Shown here piece by piece: positions 50,081-59,434 of a stretch of 64,000 nucleotides of DNA. The notes beneath the pieces are model-generated. The model saw only the letters and a program-made list of their open reading frames with translations. It was not told the DNA's origin and did no database searches. This DNA comes from Streptomyces bottropensis ATCC 25435 (GTDB taxonomy: Bacteria; Actinomycetota; Actinomycetes; Streptomycetales; Streptomycetaceae). Position 1 is the first letter of the stretch, and every line of letters starts with the position of its first letter. The translations under genes were made by a program, and so were the position numbers. The stretch spans positions 4,496,496-4,560,495 of the forward strand of contig NZ_KB911581.1 in the NCBI RefSeq assembly GCF_000383595.1, read 5' to 3'.

Positions 50081-51259
50081 GTGCACCTCGAATACACGCC
50101 CGAGCAGCAGCGGTTGCGCACCGAACTGCGCGCCTACTTCGCCGAGTTGGTCCCGGAGGGCGCCTACACCCGGCACGCCGACCCGGCGGCGCAGAAGCGC
50201 TTCTACCGTGCGACCATCCGCCGCCTCGGCGCCGACGGCCGGCTCGGCGCGGGCTGGCCGGAGGAGTACGGCGGACGCGGCCTGACCGCGATCGAGCAGT
50301 TCATCTTCTTCGACGAGGCCGCCCAGGCGGGTGTCCCGCTGCCACTGATGGCGCTCAACACGGTCGGCCCGACGATCATGCAGTTCGGCACCGAGGAACA
50401 GAAGTCGTACTTCCTGCCGCGGATCCTGTCCGGCGAACTCGACTTCGCCATCGGCTACAGCGAGCCCGACGCGGGCACCGACCTGGCCGCGCTGAAGACC
50501 CGCGCGGTCCGGGACGGCGACCACTACGTCGTCAACGGACAGAAGATCTGGACGACCAACGGCGACACGGCCGACTGGGTGTGGCTCGCGGTGCGCACCG
50601 ACCCCGACGCCCCGCCCCACAAGGGCATCACGATGCTCCTCGTCCCCACCTCGGAACCCGGCTACTCCTGCACCCTCATCAACACCCTCGCCTCGCACGA
50701 CACCACCGCCAGCTACTACGAGAACATCCGCGTCCCCGTCTCCCGCCGCGTGGGAGAGGAGAACAAGGGCTGGCGGCTGATCACCAACCAGCTCAACCAC
50801 GAGCGCGTCACCCTCGCCGCCCACGGCACGATGGCCATCCGCTCGCTGCACAACGTCCAGCGCTGGGCCATGGAGACCAAGCTCGCCGACGGCCGCCGTG
50901 TCATCGACCTGCCCTGGGTCCGCCGCCGCCTCGCCCAGACGCATACCCGGCTCGACGCCCTCAAGCTCCTCAACTGGCGCATGGTCAGCGCCCTCCAGGA
51001 GGGCACCCTCACCCCGCAGGACGCCTCCGCCGTCAAGGTCTACGGCTCCGAGGCCCGCCGAGACGCCTACGCCTGGCTCATGGAGATCGTCGCCGCCGCC
51101 GGCGCGCTCAAGGAGGGCTCCGCGGGCACCGTCCTGCACGGCGAACTCGAACGCGGCTACCGCTCGGCCGTCATCTTCACCTTCGGCGGCGGCAACAACG
51201 AGATCCAGCGCGAGATCATCTCGTGGATCGGCCTCGGGATGCCCAGGGTGCGACGCTAG
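50081..51259 (+). CDS. Acyl-CoA dehydrogenase
   Basis: The 392-residue protein has the acyl-CoA dehydrogenase domains in order: helical N-terminus (YTPEQQRLRTELRAYFAEL), beta domain with FAIGYSEPDAGTDLAAL and KIWTTNGD for flavin and substrate, and a helical C-domain (NHERVTLAAHG, FTFGGGNNEIQREIISW). The last motif is typical of steroid side-chain FadE enzymes as well as other subfamilies. GTG start, GGAGG five bases upstream. A KstR-type box in front supports a sterol or unusual lipid substrate. Confidence 0.9.
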   Translation: MHLEYTPEQQRLRTELRAYFAELVPEGAYTRHADPAAQKRFYRATIRRLGADGRLGAGWPEEYGGRGLTAIEQFIFFDEAAQAGVPLPLMALNTVGPTIMQFGTEEQKSYFLPRILSGELDFAIGYSEPDAGTDLAALKTRAVRDGDHYVVNGQKIWTTNGDTADWVWLAVRTDPDAPPHKGITMLLVPTSEPGYSCTLINTLASHDTTASYYENIRVPVSRRVGEENKGWRLITNQLNHERVTLAAHGTMAIRSLHNVQRWAMETKLADGRRVIDLPWVRRRLAQTHTRLDALKLLNWRMVSALQEGTLTPQDASAVKVYGSEARRDAYAWLMEIVAAAGALKEGSAGTVLHGELERGYRSAVIFTFGGGNNEIQREIISWIGLGMPRVRR

Positions 51260-51632
51260 CCGCTTGTGACGAGGATTTTCAGTTGGCACAAAAGAGGGAT
51301 AGTTGGCATCAAGATCACCGAGATTTCTCAGAGGTGAAGGCGCATCACTTCGATGCACCTGGCTCGGGCCGCGTTCGATCGGTCCCGGGGGTACGGGACT
51401 CCGAGATTCATTCCGCTGTCTGTGTCGATCGGTGGCTGCTGCCAGGCGAGGCTCATCTGAGCGCCGGCTTCCGCTCGCGCCGTGGCCACGAGGGTTGCGT
51501 AGGGGCCCGCGACGGTTGTGGCCTCGATCTGGAGCAGCCGAACGTCCCGCACGGCAGGCCGACCGACCCAGGCACCGGCCCGGGCGGGCGCCTAAGGTCG
51601 TGTATGTGACCGCCCCGTGGGAGGAGGCCCTT
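51260..51632. other. 373-bp atypical stretch without a supported gene
   Basis: The first 100 bases are clearly less GC-rich than the surroundings (for example TTGGCACAAAAGAGGGATAG near 51282-51303). A 74-codon minus-strand frame (51328-51552) has no recognised family. The stretch marks the boundary between the acyl-CoA dehydrogenase gene and the stress/dormancy block, and may be an old insertion junction. Confidence 0.4.
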
Positions 51633-52646
51633 GTGGAAATCATCGCGTACGGAGTTCTGGCCGATGAACAGCCACTTCTGCGGGACGCCTTCGCCAGGGC
51701 GTTCGCCGACCGCCACGAACTGCGCTGCCTGGACCTGTTCCTGAACCGGGACACCGTCCCGATCGCGGCAGGCCATGAGGTCGTGCTCAGCAGCGTGAAC
51801 GACACCCTCGACGCCGAGGTGCTGCGCCACCTGGCCAAGCACGGCACCAAACTGATCGCCCAGCGGTCCACCGGCTACAACAACATCGACCTGGCCACAG
51901 CCCGGGAACGGGGACTGACGGTGGCCCGGGTGTCGTACTACTCGCCCTACTCGGTCGCCGAGTTCGCCTGGGCACTCGCCCTGGCCGTGGGCCGCCGGAT
52001 CGTACGGGCCGCGCACCGAACCCGCGAGTTCGACTTCCGGCTCGACGGGCTCATGGGCCGCGACCTGCACGGCCGCACCGCCGGGGTGATGGGCACCGGC
52101 AAGATCGGTACGGCGTTCGCCCGCATTGCCCACGGCTTCGGCATGCGACTGCTCGGCTGGGACATCGCGGAGAACGCCGACTGCCTGGCCCTCGGCATGG
52201 AATACGTCCCCCGCGAACGCCTGTTCGCCGACTCCGACCTGATCAGCCTGCACGTACCGCTGCTGCCGGACACCCACCACCTCGTGGACGCCAAGGCCCT
52301 CGCCCTGATGAAGGACGACGCGGTCCTGGTCAACTCCAGCCGCGGCGGGCTGGTCGACACCGACGCCTTGTTGGCCACCCTGCGCGTCGGCCGCCTCAGC
52401 GGGGTGGGCCTGGACGTGTACGAGGAGGAGGCCGGGGTCTTCTTCCTCGACAAGTCCCTGGAAGTGATGACCGACGAACGCCTGGCCCGGCTGATGACTC
52501 TCCCCAACGTGCTGGTCACCTCACACCAGGCGTACTTCACCCGGGACGCCGTCGGCCAGATCGCCGAGACCACAGTGAGCAACATCCAGGACTACTTCGC
52601 CGACCGCACGAGCGGCAACACGCTCATCCATCCGGGATCCGGATGA
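51633..52646 (+). CDS. D-lactate dehydrogenase-type 2-hydroxyacid dehydrogenase
   Basis: The 337-residue protein belongs to the D-isomer-specific 2-hydroxyacid dehydrogenase family, LdhA branch: IAQRSTGYNNIDL, SPYSVAEFAWALAL, NAD motif GVMGTGKIGTAFARIAHGFG, NSSRGGLVDTDAL (Arg), DVYEEEAG (Glu) and SHQAYFTRDA (His). It would reduce pyruvate to D-lactate under low oxygen. GTG start with GAGGAGG. It opens the dormancy-like block. Confidence 0.93.
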   Translation: MEIIAYGVLADEQPLLRDAFARAFADRHELRCLDLFLNRDTVPIAAGHEVVLSSVNDTLDAEVLRHLAKHGTKLIAQRSTGYNNIDLATARERGLTVARVSYYSPYSVAEFAWALALAVGRRIVRAAHRTREFDFRLDGLMGRDLHGRTAGVMGTGKIGTAFARIAHGFGMRLLGWDIAENADCLALGMEYVPRERLFADSDLISLHVPLLPDTHHLVDAKALALMKDDAVLVNSSRGGLVDTDALLATLRVGRLSGVGLDVYEEEAGVFFLDKSLEVMTDERLARLMTLPNVLVTSHQAYFTRDAVGQIAETTVSNIQDYFADRTSGNTLIHPGSG

Positions 52647-52778
52647 GACGGACGGACGGCATCGGCGGCCGGTGTGCCGGCGATCAGGATTCCCAACCTG
52701 TCTGGCGAGCCTCAGGCGCTGGATCGCTCGTAGATTGGAAACGCAGGCGCCGCCCTCACAGGCCAGGGTGAGCAGGTG

Positions 52779-53192
52779 ATGACGACGGACATTGATTTCA
52801 CGGCGTTCTTCGACGCCACCCCAAGCCCGTACCTCATGCTGGACACGGACATGGTGATCCGCTACGTCAACACTGCATATCTGCTGACCACCGGCCGTGC
52901 CAGGGATCAGCTGATCGGGAAGTACTTCTTCGACGCCCTGCCGAAGAATCCCGGCACCCTCGACGACGCACAAGAGAACGTGAAGGCGTTGCTGCTCCGG
53001 GTCCTGGACACCGGAGAACCGGACACCTTGGTGCTGCAGCGCTACGACCTTCCCGACCTCCACGAGCCAGGCAGGTTTGAGGAGCGATGGTGGTCTGAGA
53101 TCCACACCCCGGTTCCCGGGCTTGACGGCGAAGTGAGGTTGATCGTCCAACGGTCTGAGGACGTCACCGCCTTCATCCACTCACGCCGATAA
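52779..53192 (+). CDS. Stand-alone PAS-domain protein
   Basis: The product (137 residues) is a single PAS fold (FFDATPSPYLMLDTDMVIRYVN, then LLTTGRARDQLIGKYFFDAL). There is no output domain, so it probably works as a sensor subunit for another protein. GTG and ATG starts are adjacent; the ATG is preferred. Confidence 0.85.
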   Translation: MTTDIDFTAFFDATPSPYLMLDTDMVIRYVNTAYLLTTGRARDQLIGKYFFDALPKNPGTLDDAQENVKALLLRVLDTGEPDTLVLQRYDLPDLHEPGRFEERWWSEIHTPVPGLDGEVRLIVQRSEDVTAFIHSRR

Positions 53193-53274
53193 ACATCGTC
53201 AGAAGGTCATGGACTGCCAGGGGCATCCGGTCTCCCGTGCCCGTATCGGCCGAAGGGTGCCAGCCTTGCTTCTT

Positions 53275-54153
53275 TCACGGCTGAGCGCCGTCGCGGCCGT
53301 GGTCGGCTGCGTAGGCGGCGAACACGTCCGTCGGCGGTCCGCCCGTATGGAGGAAACGCTGGTCGAGGATGGTGGCGAGGTCCTTCAACGCACCGGCGAG
53401 CAGCGCGCCGGCCAGTCGCACCTCGGGCCGTGCCGCCGCCTGCCCGCGCTGGGCGAGCACGGTGGCGTAGCAGACCATGGCGGCCAGCGACGAGTGGTCC
53501 TCCCCGTCATGGAAGTAGTACGCCTCGGCGTACTGGGTGAAGTCGATGCGGACGCGTGCGACTTCTGTGGCCAGGCTGTCCAGCAGCAGCGCCCCCGCAG
53601 TGCAGTCGATCTGCTGAGTCGTCGGATCCGCATCGCGCAGCAGAGCCAGTCGGACAGCCAGGACCCTCCTGCGGGTCAGCGCCGGATAGATCTCCAGCAC
53701 CCAGGAGACGGTGGCCGTCAGAAGGGCGAAACCGATGAGGGCTTCGAGCGGTGAGACGAGTCGGAGCCAGCCCTCGTCGGGTGCGATGTCACCCAGCCCC
53801 AGGGTGGCCACCGTGACGAGTGACAGATACACGGAGTCGAGCAGCGCCGGCTCCTGTGCTGCCTGGGAGCCGGGGGAGAAGGTGAACGCCCCCGGCATGT
53901 GGGGCCAGTAGACGATCGCCCAGCCGAGGACGACGGTGACGGCCCACATGCTCACGACCGTGACCATGGCCAGCGGCCCGACGAGCCCGACCACGCGGCC
54001 GGGCGCACGGAATCGCCGGGCGAGGCGCCACAGCGCTGTCATCACGAGGCGGCTCAGGCCACCGTGGCGCGTAGGGTGCCAGAGCGTGTGGAACAGGTCC
54101 CGCAGGGTGACCATGACGAGCCCGGCCCCGACCAGCGAGACCAACCACTTCAT
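53275..54153 (-). CDS. Two-pore-helix potassium-type ion channel with GLGD filter
   Basis: The 292-residue protein has an N-terminal span, an outer span (TVVSMWAVTVVLGWAIVYW), pore helix and filter at 110-122 (SLVTVATLGLGD), and an inner span (LEALIGFALLTATVSWVLEIY). The filter reads TLGLGD instead of TVGYGD. The 120-residue cytoplasmic part has no RCK/TrkA-N motif. ATG start with GGGGAG. Regulation of membrane potential under stress is an inference. Confidence 0.85.
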   Translation of the reverse strand: MKWLVSLVGAGLVMVTLRDLFHTLWHPTRHGGLSRLVMTALWRLARRFRAPGRVVGLVGPLAMVTVVSMWAVTVVLGWAIVYWPHMPGAFTFSPGSQAAQEPALLDSVYLSLVTVATLGLGDIAPDEGWLRLVSPLEALIGFALLTATVSWVLEIYPALTRRRVLAVRLALLRDADPTTQQIDCTAGALLLDSLATEVARVRIDFTQYAEAYYFHDGEDHSSLAAMVCYATVLAQRGQAAARPEVRLAGALLAGALKDLATILDQRFLHTGGPPTDVFAAYAADHGRDGAQP

Positions 54154-54498
54154 CCGCGTCTCCCCGGCCCCTTGGCATGAAACGGAATCCCGCCTTGGAG
54201 CGTAGGCCGTGTGCGGCGCGTGACGGCGCGGATGCGGCTACGCCACGCTCATTCGCAAAAGGATCATCCGCCTCCAGAATGAGCGTGCAGGTGTCCCCAG
54301 GCGCCACCGTCACGGCCTGGTCGGCGCGCCACGCGGATCGCCGACTCCTCCGAGTCGGGCACGCCCCCGCACTCTCCGGGTACGATTCCCGCCGCGCTAT
54401 CGCGGCCACTGGGGGTGCGCATACGGCGGTCTGAGTGGGCGGCAGGAGGAAGAGGCACGGGGTCCAGCCACAGGGCGTCTCGCGCTTCTGCAGTTCGG
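54154..54498. other. 345-bp gap without a supported gene
   Basis: The region lies between the channel gene start and the ppdK remnant. Short frames on both strands show no family I recognise. The channel promoter should lie here. Confidence 0.4.
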
Positions 54499-54985
54499 TC
54501 AGGCCGCTTTGACCAGGTCCAGACAGCGCGGCGCACCAACAACCGACCAGGGACGGCGTAGCGGATGCTTGCCGGTGGCGGCGGTGTCGAAACGGGGGAA
54601 CATCAGCCGAGCGAGCCCCTCCCCGCTGACCCGGCCCAGCGCCTCCTCCGGCGAGATCAGGCCCTCTTTCACGAGTTCGACGGCGATGGCGAACTCGATG
54701 TCGCACGGATCGCGGTAGTGGCGTTCTCAGGGTTCCCATGTGATCCCGCAGCTGACGGTAGGACTCCGGGGCCACTCCGGGGCCAGCTGTTCCAGTTCCG
54801 TCAGGGGAACAGTGTTGCGGATGCCGGCGACGACGTCCTCACCCTGGGCATTGGACAGGTAGTCGCCGTAGAGGCCGGGCCGCCCGGTGGCCGGGTCGCG
54901 GGTGAAGGCGACTCCGCTGCCGGAGTCGGGGCCCAGGTTGCCGTACACCATGCGCTGCACCGTGACGGCCGTGCCCAGGTCGTCG
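54499..54985 (-). pseudogene. ppdK: Decayed pyruvate phosphate dikinase fragment
   Basis: Two minus-strand segments match the middle of PPDK: AHYDDLGTAVTVQRMVYGNL with GPDSGSGVAFTRDPATG and YLSNAQGEDVVAGIR (54985 to about 54780), then RHYRDPCDIEF and LISPEEALGRVSGEGL...LMFPRFDTAA (54720 to 54560). An 11-bp tandem duplication (54763-54773/54774-54784) and a 1-bp insertion disturb the frame between them, and about 30 residues that should follow CDIEF are missing. The ATP-binding start and the catalytic His and PEP domains are absent. A neighbouring HAD gene overlaps its former 5' side. Confidence 0.85.
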
Positions 54986-55064
54986 TAATGTGCGCGGACT
55001 GCCGAGTGGCGGTCATGACGAAGGTGGCGTGACCGTGGTACTGCCCGCCGACAAGGGAGTGATC

Positions 55065-55823
55065 ATGGCCGCTCGGATCCGTGACGTGCTCATACCCGCG
55101 CTGCATGGCATCAGAGCGGTCGTGTTCGACACCGACGGGGTGATCACCGACTCGGCGCGCGTTCACGCGGCAGCCTGGAAGACCGCCTTCGACGCTCTTT
55201 TCGCCGAGCATCCACCCGAGGATCCCGCACAGCGGCGGCCCTTCGACACCGGTGACGACTACCTGCGCTACGTCGACGGGAAGTCCCGGCTCGACGGCGC
55301 CGCCGCCTTCCTGACGTCGCGAGGCATTGCTCCGACAGCGGCGACCGTGCGCGCCGTGGCCGCACACAAGGAGCGACTGTTCACCGAGCGGCTCCGCGCA
55401 CACGGCGTCGACGCGTATCCGGGGACGGTACGGCTGGCGCGGGTCCTGCGTGACGTCGGGGTGTCCCTCGCCGCGGCCTCCGCGTCGCGCCATGCTGGCG
55501 AGCTGCTGGCCGGCGCGGGTGTGCAGGACCTTTTCGACGTCCTTGTCGACGGCGGCGAGGCCGCCCGCCTTGGGCTCGCGGGCAAGCCGCAGCCTGACCT
55601 GTTCCTGGAGGCGGCTCGCAGGCTCGGCGTCCCCCCGACCCGCTCCGCGGTCGTGGAGGACGCTCTGGCGGGCGTCGAGGCCGGCCGACGTGGCGGGTTC
55701 GCGCTCGTCGTGGGCGTGGACCGTACAGCCGGTCCCGACACCCGTCAAAGACTCCTTCGGCACGGCGCCGACCTCGTCATAGTCGACCTCGGAGAGCTGC
55801 TCGAAGCGGGAGTACGCCGGTGA
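55065..55823 (+). CDS. HAD-family phosphatase, beta-phosphoglucomutase-like
   Basis: The product (252 residues) has the HAD motif 1 VVFDTDGVITDSARVHAAAW (nucleophile Asp), cap domain, motif 2 in AAASASRHA, motif 3 Lys in GLAGKPQPDLFLEAA and motif 4 in VVEDALAGVEAGRRGGFALVVGV. It resembles the N-terminal HAD part of mycobacterial Rv2006 (OtsB1). The ATG has AAGGGAG upstream. Confidence 0.88.
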   Translation: MAARIRDVLIPALHGIRAVVFDTDGVITDSARVHAAAWKTAFDALFAEHPPEDPAQRRPFDTGDDYLRYVDGKSRLDGAAAFLTSRGIAPTAATVRAVAAHKERLFTERLRAHGVDAYPGTVRLARVLRDVGVSLAAASASRHAGELLAGAGVQDLFDVLVDGGEAARLGLAGKPQPDLFLEAARRLGVPPTRSAVVEDALAGVEAGRRGGFALVVGVDRTAGPDTRQRLLRHGADLVIVDLGELLEAGVRR

Positions 55824-55937
55824 CGGGCTGGACGCGCGATGCTCGGCCCACCGCCAGGCGGACCGGTCGGTGCGGTGCGTCTCTGAGAGCAGGTGATCAG
55901 CCACCGATCGTGCGGTCGGACCCCAGCGCACCCGCGT

Positions 55938-57524
55938 CTAGTCCGGCTCCATATAGGGACGACGGAAGACCGGGGCCTGCTCAGCGGCGTGCGGGCGGAT
56001 GGCCGCCAGCGCCTGGACGACCGCTGCCTCCAGAGAGCCGCTCGTGTCGACCGCGACGGCTTCCGGCCATGGCGGTTCCGTGGCCGCCATGGTGGTGGCC
56101 ACCTCGAGGTCGGCGTCGGATGCGCCGGGGGCGCGGGTGGCGAGGCGGGCGGCCGTGGTCTCGCCCGGAACCTGGCAGTGCAGAGCCACCAGGTCGGCGT
56201 GGGCGCGTTCGGCCATACGCAGCGCGGCTTCGCGCTGCTCCGGGCTGGACCAGGTGGCGTCCAGGACGACGGACTCGCCGCGGGACAGCAGGACCGATGC
56301 GCGGTCGAGCAGGGCGGCGTATGTCTTGTTGGTCCATTCGGGCGAGTACAGGCCCTCGCCGTAAGCGGCGGATGCCGGCTGCTCGGCAGGGATGCCGGCC
56401 AGTTCCTTGCGGAGGCGGTCGCTGCTGAGCAGCGTGACGCCCAGGCGATCGGCGAGTGCTCCGGAGAGTGTCGACTTCCCGCTGCCGGGGAGGCCGCCGA
56501 CGAGGGTGAGGCCGACGGCGGAGGCGCGCAGGTGCCGCAGGGCGGTCGTGATGAGTCGGTGTGATGCCGCCTGCGCACCCGGGGCACCCTGGTGGGCCTG
56601 GATCAGCGAGACCTTGGCCCGGACGAACGCGCGGTAGGCGACGTAGTGGTGACGCAGGGAGGGCGGTGCCGGGTCGCCGGAGTACTCGCTGTACTCGGCG
56701 AGGAAGTACGCTGCGGCCTCCGGTACGCCGAGCTGTTCCAGGTCCATGGCCAGGAAGGCGGCGTCGTCGAGGCCGTCGACGTGACGGAGGCTGTCGTCGA
56801 ACTCCAGGCAGTCCAGGACGCGCGGGCCGTCGTCGAGGCAGAAGATGTCCTCGGCGAGCAGGTCCCCGTGGCCGTCGACCACTCGCCCGTCCTCGATCCG
56901 TGAGCTGAACAGGCGTTCGCGGCCGGCGAGATAACGGCGCACCAGCCGCTCGGTCTCCGCCACGCCGTCGGGCGCGGTGCCGTCGTCGGAGAGCGTGCGG
57001 ACCTGGGCGAAGCTCGCCTCCCAGCGTGACGCCAGCGCATCGCGCGTCCCCTGCTCGTCCACCTCCCGGCTGCGGGCCGCGCCGGCGTGGTGGGAGGCGA
57101 GCAGCCGGGCGACGGCCCGCAGCGCGTCGTCGACGGCCGCACCTCCCCGTACGAGTCGTGAGAGGCGGCGCTCGTCGGGCATGCGGCGCATCACCACGAC
57201 GGGTTCGGGTGTGTCTGCGTCCGGGCTGCGGAACTCGCCGACGCCAAGGTAGACGTCGGGGGCGAAACGGCGGTTGAGGACGACTTCCCGCTCGCACGCG
57301 GCCCGCCGGGCGGTCACCGTGGTGTAGTTCAAAAACGTGAGGTCGACCGGCTTCTTCAGCTTGTAGGCGCGGTCCCCGATGAAAAGGACCACCGCGGTGT
57401 GGGTCTCACGCACCTCCGCACGCGGCAGCGACGGCGTGCCGCGAGTGGCGCCGAGCCGGAGTCCGGAGGCGTCGGCCCGCCGCACCGACCCCACCGTCTC
57501 GGCGGGTCGGTTCGGCTCAGTCAT
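55938..57524 (-). CDS. APH-like/AAA kinase fusion (Rv2004c-like)
   Basis: This is a 528-residue two-domain protein. Residues 1-340 are an aminoglycoside-phosphotransferase-like kinase (DRAYKLKKPVDLTFLNYTT with Lys, catalytic VVDGHGDLLAEDIF, and LDCLEFDDSLRHVD). Residues about 350-510 are a P-loop kinase domain with Walker A GGLPGSGKST and VVLDATWSSPEQREAA. The same fusion is found in mycobacterial Rv2004c of the DosR regulon. The ATG overlaps the 3' end of the upstream universal stress protein gene, so they form an operon. Confidence 0.88.
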   Translation of the reverse strand: MTEPNRPAETVGSVRRADASGLRLGATRGTPSLPRAEVRETHTAVVLFIGDRAYKLKKPVDLTFLNYTTVTARRAACEREVVLNRRFAPDVYLGVGEFRSPDADTPEPVVVMRRMPDERRLSRLVRGGAAVDDALRAVARLLASHHAGAARSREVDEQGTRDALASRWEASFAQVRTLSDDGTAPDGVAETERLVRRYLAGRERLFSSRIEDGRVVDGHGDLLAEDIFCLDDGPRVLDCLEFDDSLRHVDGLDDAAFLAMDLEQLGVPEAAAYFLAEYSEYSGDPAPPSLRHHYVAYRAFVRAKVSLIQAHQGAPGAQAASHRLITTALRHLRASAVGLTLVGGLPGSGKSTLSGALADRLGVTLLSSDRLRKELAGIPAEQPASAAYGEGLYSPEWTNKTYAALLDRASVLLSRGESVVLDATWSSPEQREAALRMAERAHADLVALHCQVPGETTAARLATRAPGASDADLEVATTMAATEPPWPEAVAVDTSGSLEAAVVQALAAIRPHAAEQAPVFRRPYMEPD

Positions 57525-58410
57525 GAGGGACCACGGCGACCGGGCAACGTGCGTGATGGACGGCCGCCTGGGCCACAGGGCCCAGACGCTGCCCCAGGTT
57601 GGGATGGTGCTTGCGCCGGCCGACGACCAGCAGGTCAGCGCCCTCTGCGGCTCCTACGACGGCCCTGGCGGGGCTTTCGAGCCGGGTGGTGTCGGCCACG
57701 TCGACGCCCGGGAACTTCTCGCGCCAGGGGCGGAGAGCTTGGCTCAGCTGATTCCGCGCGTCGTGGACGATCTCCTGGGTCACGGTGTGGTCCACGCCCC
57801 ACGGCGTGTACGCGTGGAGCGGCGTGCTGTGGCCATGGACCGCGCGGAGGGGCAGGCCTCGAGCCGCGGCGGTGGTGAAGGCGAATTCGAGCAGTTCGTC
57901 GCACGCGGCGCGCAGCTTCAATCCCACGACGACACCCCCTGCCGCAACACCTCCTGCCGCACCTGGTTGGGGTGTCGAGGATCCCTCTGCCGACATGTCC
58001 GCACGAACCAGGACGACGGGTCGCTCGGCGCGCGCCACCACGATCATGCTGATGTCGCCCATGAAGTAGCTCTCCACGGGAGTCAGGCCCCGCGAGCCGA
58101 GTACGAGCATCTCGGAGTCGGACACGGCCTTGAGTAGGGCGTCCTCGGCGTCGTCGGCGACCAGGTTGCCGACGACGGTCAGGCCCGGATGGTGCGCCTG
58201 GAGTTCTGTCTGAGCGTTGTGCACGAGCCGTTTCGCCCAGTAGTTCTGGTCCATTTCCGAGGGAACGTGGGTCGGTTCCGGCACGAGCAGGGGCCACGCG
58301 TGCAGCAGGCGCAGGGTGAGATTGCGCCGCTCGGCCTCGTCGGCGGCCCAGTGCGCGGCGGCGAGGCTCTCGGGCGAGCCGTCCAGGCCCACGGTGAGCG
58401 CTCGTTCCAT
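57517..58410 (-). CDS. Tandem universal stress protein
   Basis: The 297-residue protein has two UspA domains. Each opens with a V-G-x-D/K strand (TVGLDGSPESLAAAHWAADE; VVVGLKLRAACDELLEFA) and ends near the ATP-binding loop (VLGSRGLTPVESYFMGDIS; VVGRRKHHPNLGQRLGPV). It matches the Rv2005c/Rv2623 type. The ATG follows GGAGG. It is divergent from the second Usp gene and is followed by the Rv2004c-like kinase. Confidence 0.93.
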   Translation of the reverse strand: MERALTVGLDGSPESLAAAHWAADEAERRNLTLRLLHAWPLLVPEPTHVPSEMDQNYWAKRLVHNAQTELQAHHPGLTVVGNLVADDAEDALLKAVSDSEMLVLGSRGLTPVESYFMGDISMIVVARAERPVVLVRADMSAEGSSTPQPGAAGGVAAGGVVVGLKLRAACDELLEFAFTTAAARGLPLRAVHGHSTPLHAYTPWGVDHTVTQEIVHDARNQLSQALRPWREKFPGVDVADTTRLESPARAVVGAAEGADLLVVGRRKHHPNLGQRLGPVAQAAVHHARCPVAVVPHD

Positions 58411-58613
58411 GGCGACTGCCTCCATCTCGTAAGAAGCTGGAAAGGCGGTGAGTGTTGCCGACGTCCGGACTGCAGCCGTCCCTGTGCGTTGGCGCGCCGA
58501 GCACGGCGCTTCTCCATCGAGGAGTACCGCAGATCTCCCCGAGGCGCATGTGGTCCGCGAAACGCCGGTGAACGCACGGGCGTGAGGTCCGGTGCGAGAA
58601 GGAGGTGGGAGCG

Positions 58614-59432
58614 GTGGCGGTTCCCTTGGTGGTCGGCATCGACGGATCGGAGGCGAGCCTTGAGGCGGTGGACTGGGCCGTCGACGAGGCACGTAGGCAA
58701 GAGCTGCCGCTCCATCTCCTGCACGCGGCCGACACGGGCCACGAGGCGCCCGACATAGTCACCGCCGCCTCAGAGCGAGCGAGGAAGGATGATCCTGCCG
58801 TACGGCTGTCGAGCGAGGTCCTGCACCAGGACGCGGCGCACGCCCTGGTAAGCACAGGACGCAACGCGTTCGCGCTGGTACTCGGGTCCAGAGGGCTCGG
58901 AGACCTCGCCGGGCTGCTCCTGGGCTCCGTCAGCCTGGCTGTGGCCGCCCATGCCGACTGCCCGGTCATCGTGATACGCGGCGGGGCGGAGCACCGGCAC
59001 GGCCGGTTCGGGAGGGTTGTCGTCGGCGTCGAGGACGGTGAGGGCAGTGGCACCGCCGTGCAGTTCGCGTTCCGTGAGGCCCATCTGCGGCGCTGTCGGC
59101 TTGTGGCGGTGCACGCCTGGAGCGTCCCGGTCGGGAACCCCGGACCGCCAGGCCTGTCCGGATATGCCCTCCGAGCCCTCGACCGCGCGCCTGCGCAGGT
59201 GCTCGCCGACGCGCTGCGCGACTCCGCGCAGCGGTACAGGGACGTTGTGGCGAGCAGCGAGGTGGTCGAGGGCCCGGCCCGGCAGGCTCTTCTGGACGCC
59301 GCGTCCGACGCTGATCTGCTCGTCGTCGGCGCCCGCAGGCGCCACGGGCACGTCGGGTTGCAGCTGGGGCTGGTCAACCACGCCGTGCTGCATCACGCCC
59401 CGTGCCCTGTCGCGGTCGTTCCGCAGATCTGA
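58614..59432 (+). CDS. Tandem universal stress protein
   Basis: The 272-residue protein has two UspA domains (VVGIDGSEASLEAVDWAVDE; VVVGVEDGEGSGTAVQFA) with ATP-loop motifs VLGSRGLGDLAGLLLGSVS and VVGARRRHGHVGLQLGLV. The GTG at 58614 is eight bases after GGAGG. The 200-bp divergent gap to the other Usp gene must hold both promoters; I saw no DevR-type box. Confidence 0.93.
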   Translation: MAVPLVVGIDGSEASLEAVDWAVDEARRQELPLHLLHAADTGHEAPDIVTAASERARKDDPAVRLSSEVLHQDAAHALVSTGRNAFALVLGSRGLGDLAGLLLGSVSLAVAAHADCPVIVIRGGAEHRHGRFGRVVVGVEDGEGSGTAVQFAFREAHLRRCRLVAVHAWSVPVGNPGPPGLSGYALRALDRAPAQVLADALRDSAQRYRDVVASSEVVEGPARQALLDAASDADLLVVGARRRHGHVGLQLGLVNHAVLHHAPCPVAVVPQI

Positions 59433-59434
59433 CC

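Noticed and set aside
51328..51552. A 74-codon minus-strand frame.
   Set aside because: No ribosome site, no recognised family and weak codon bias.
58411..58613. Search for DevR/OsdR-type boxes (GGGAC-N-GTCCC) between the divergent Usp genes.
   Set aside because: Only short GTCCGGAC-like pieces occur; none fits the 20-bp consensus.
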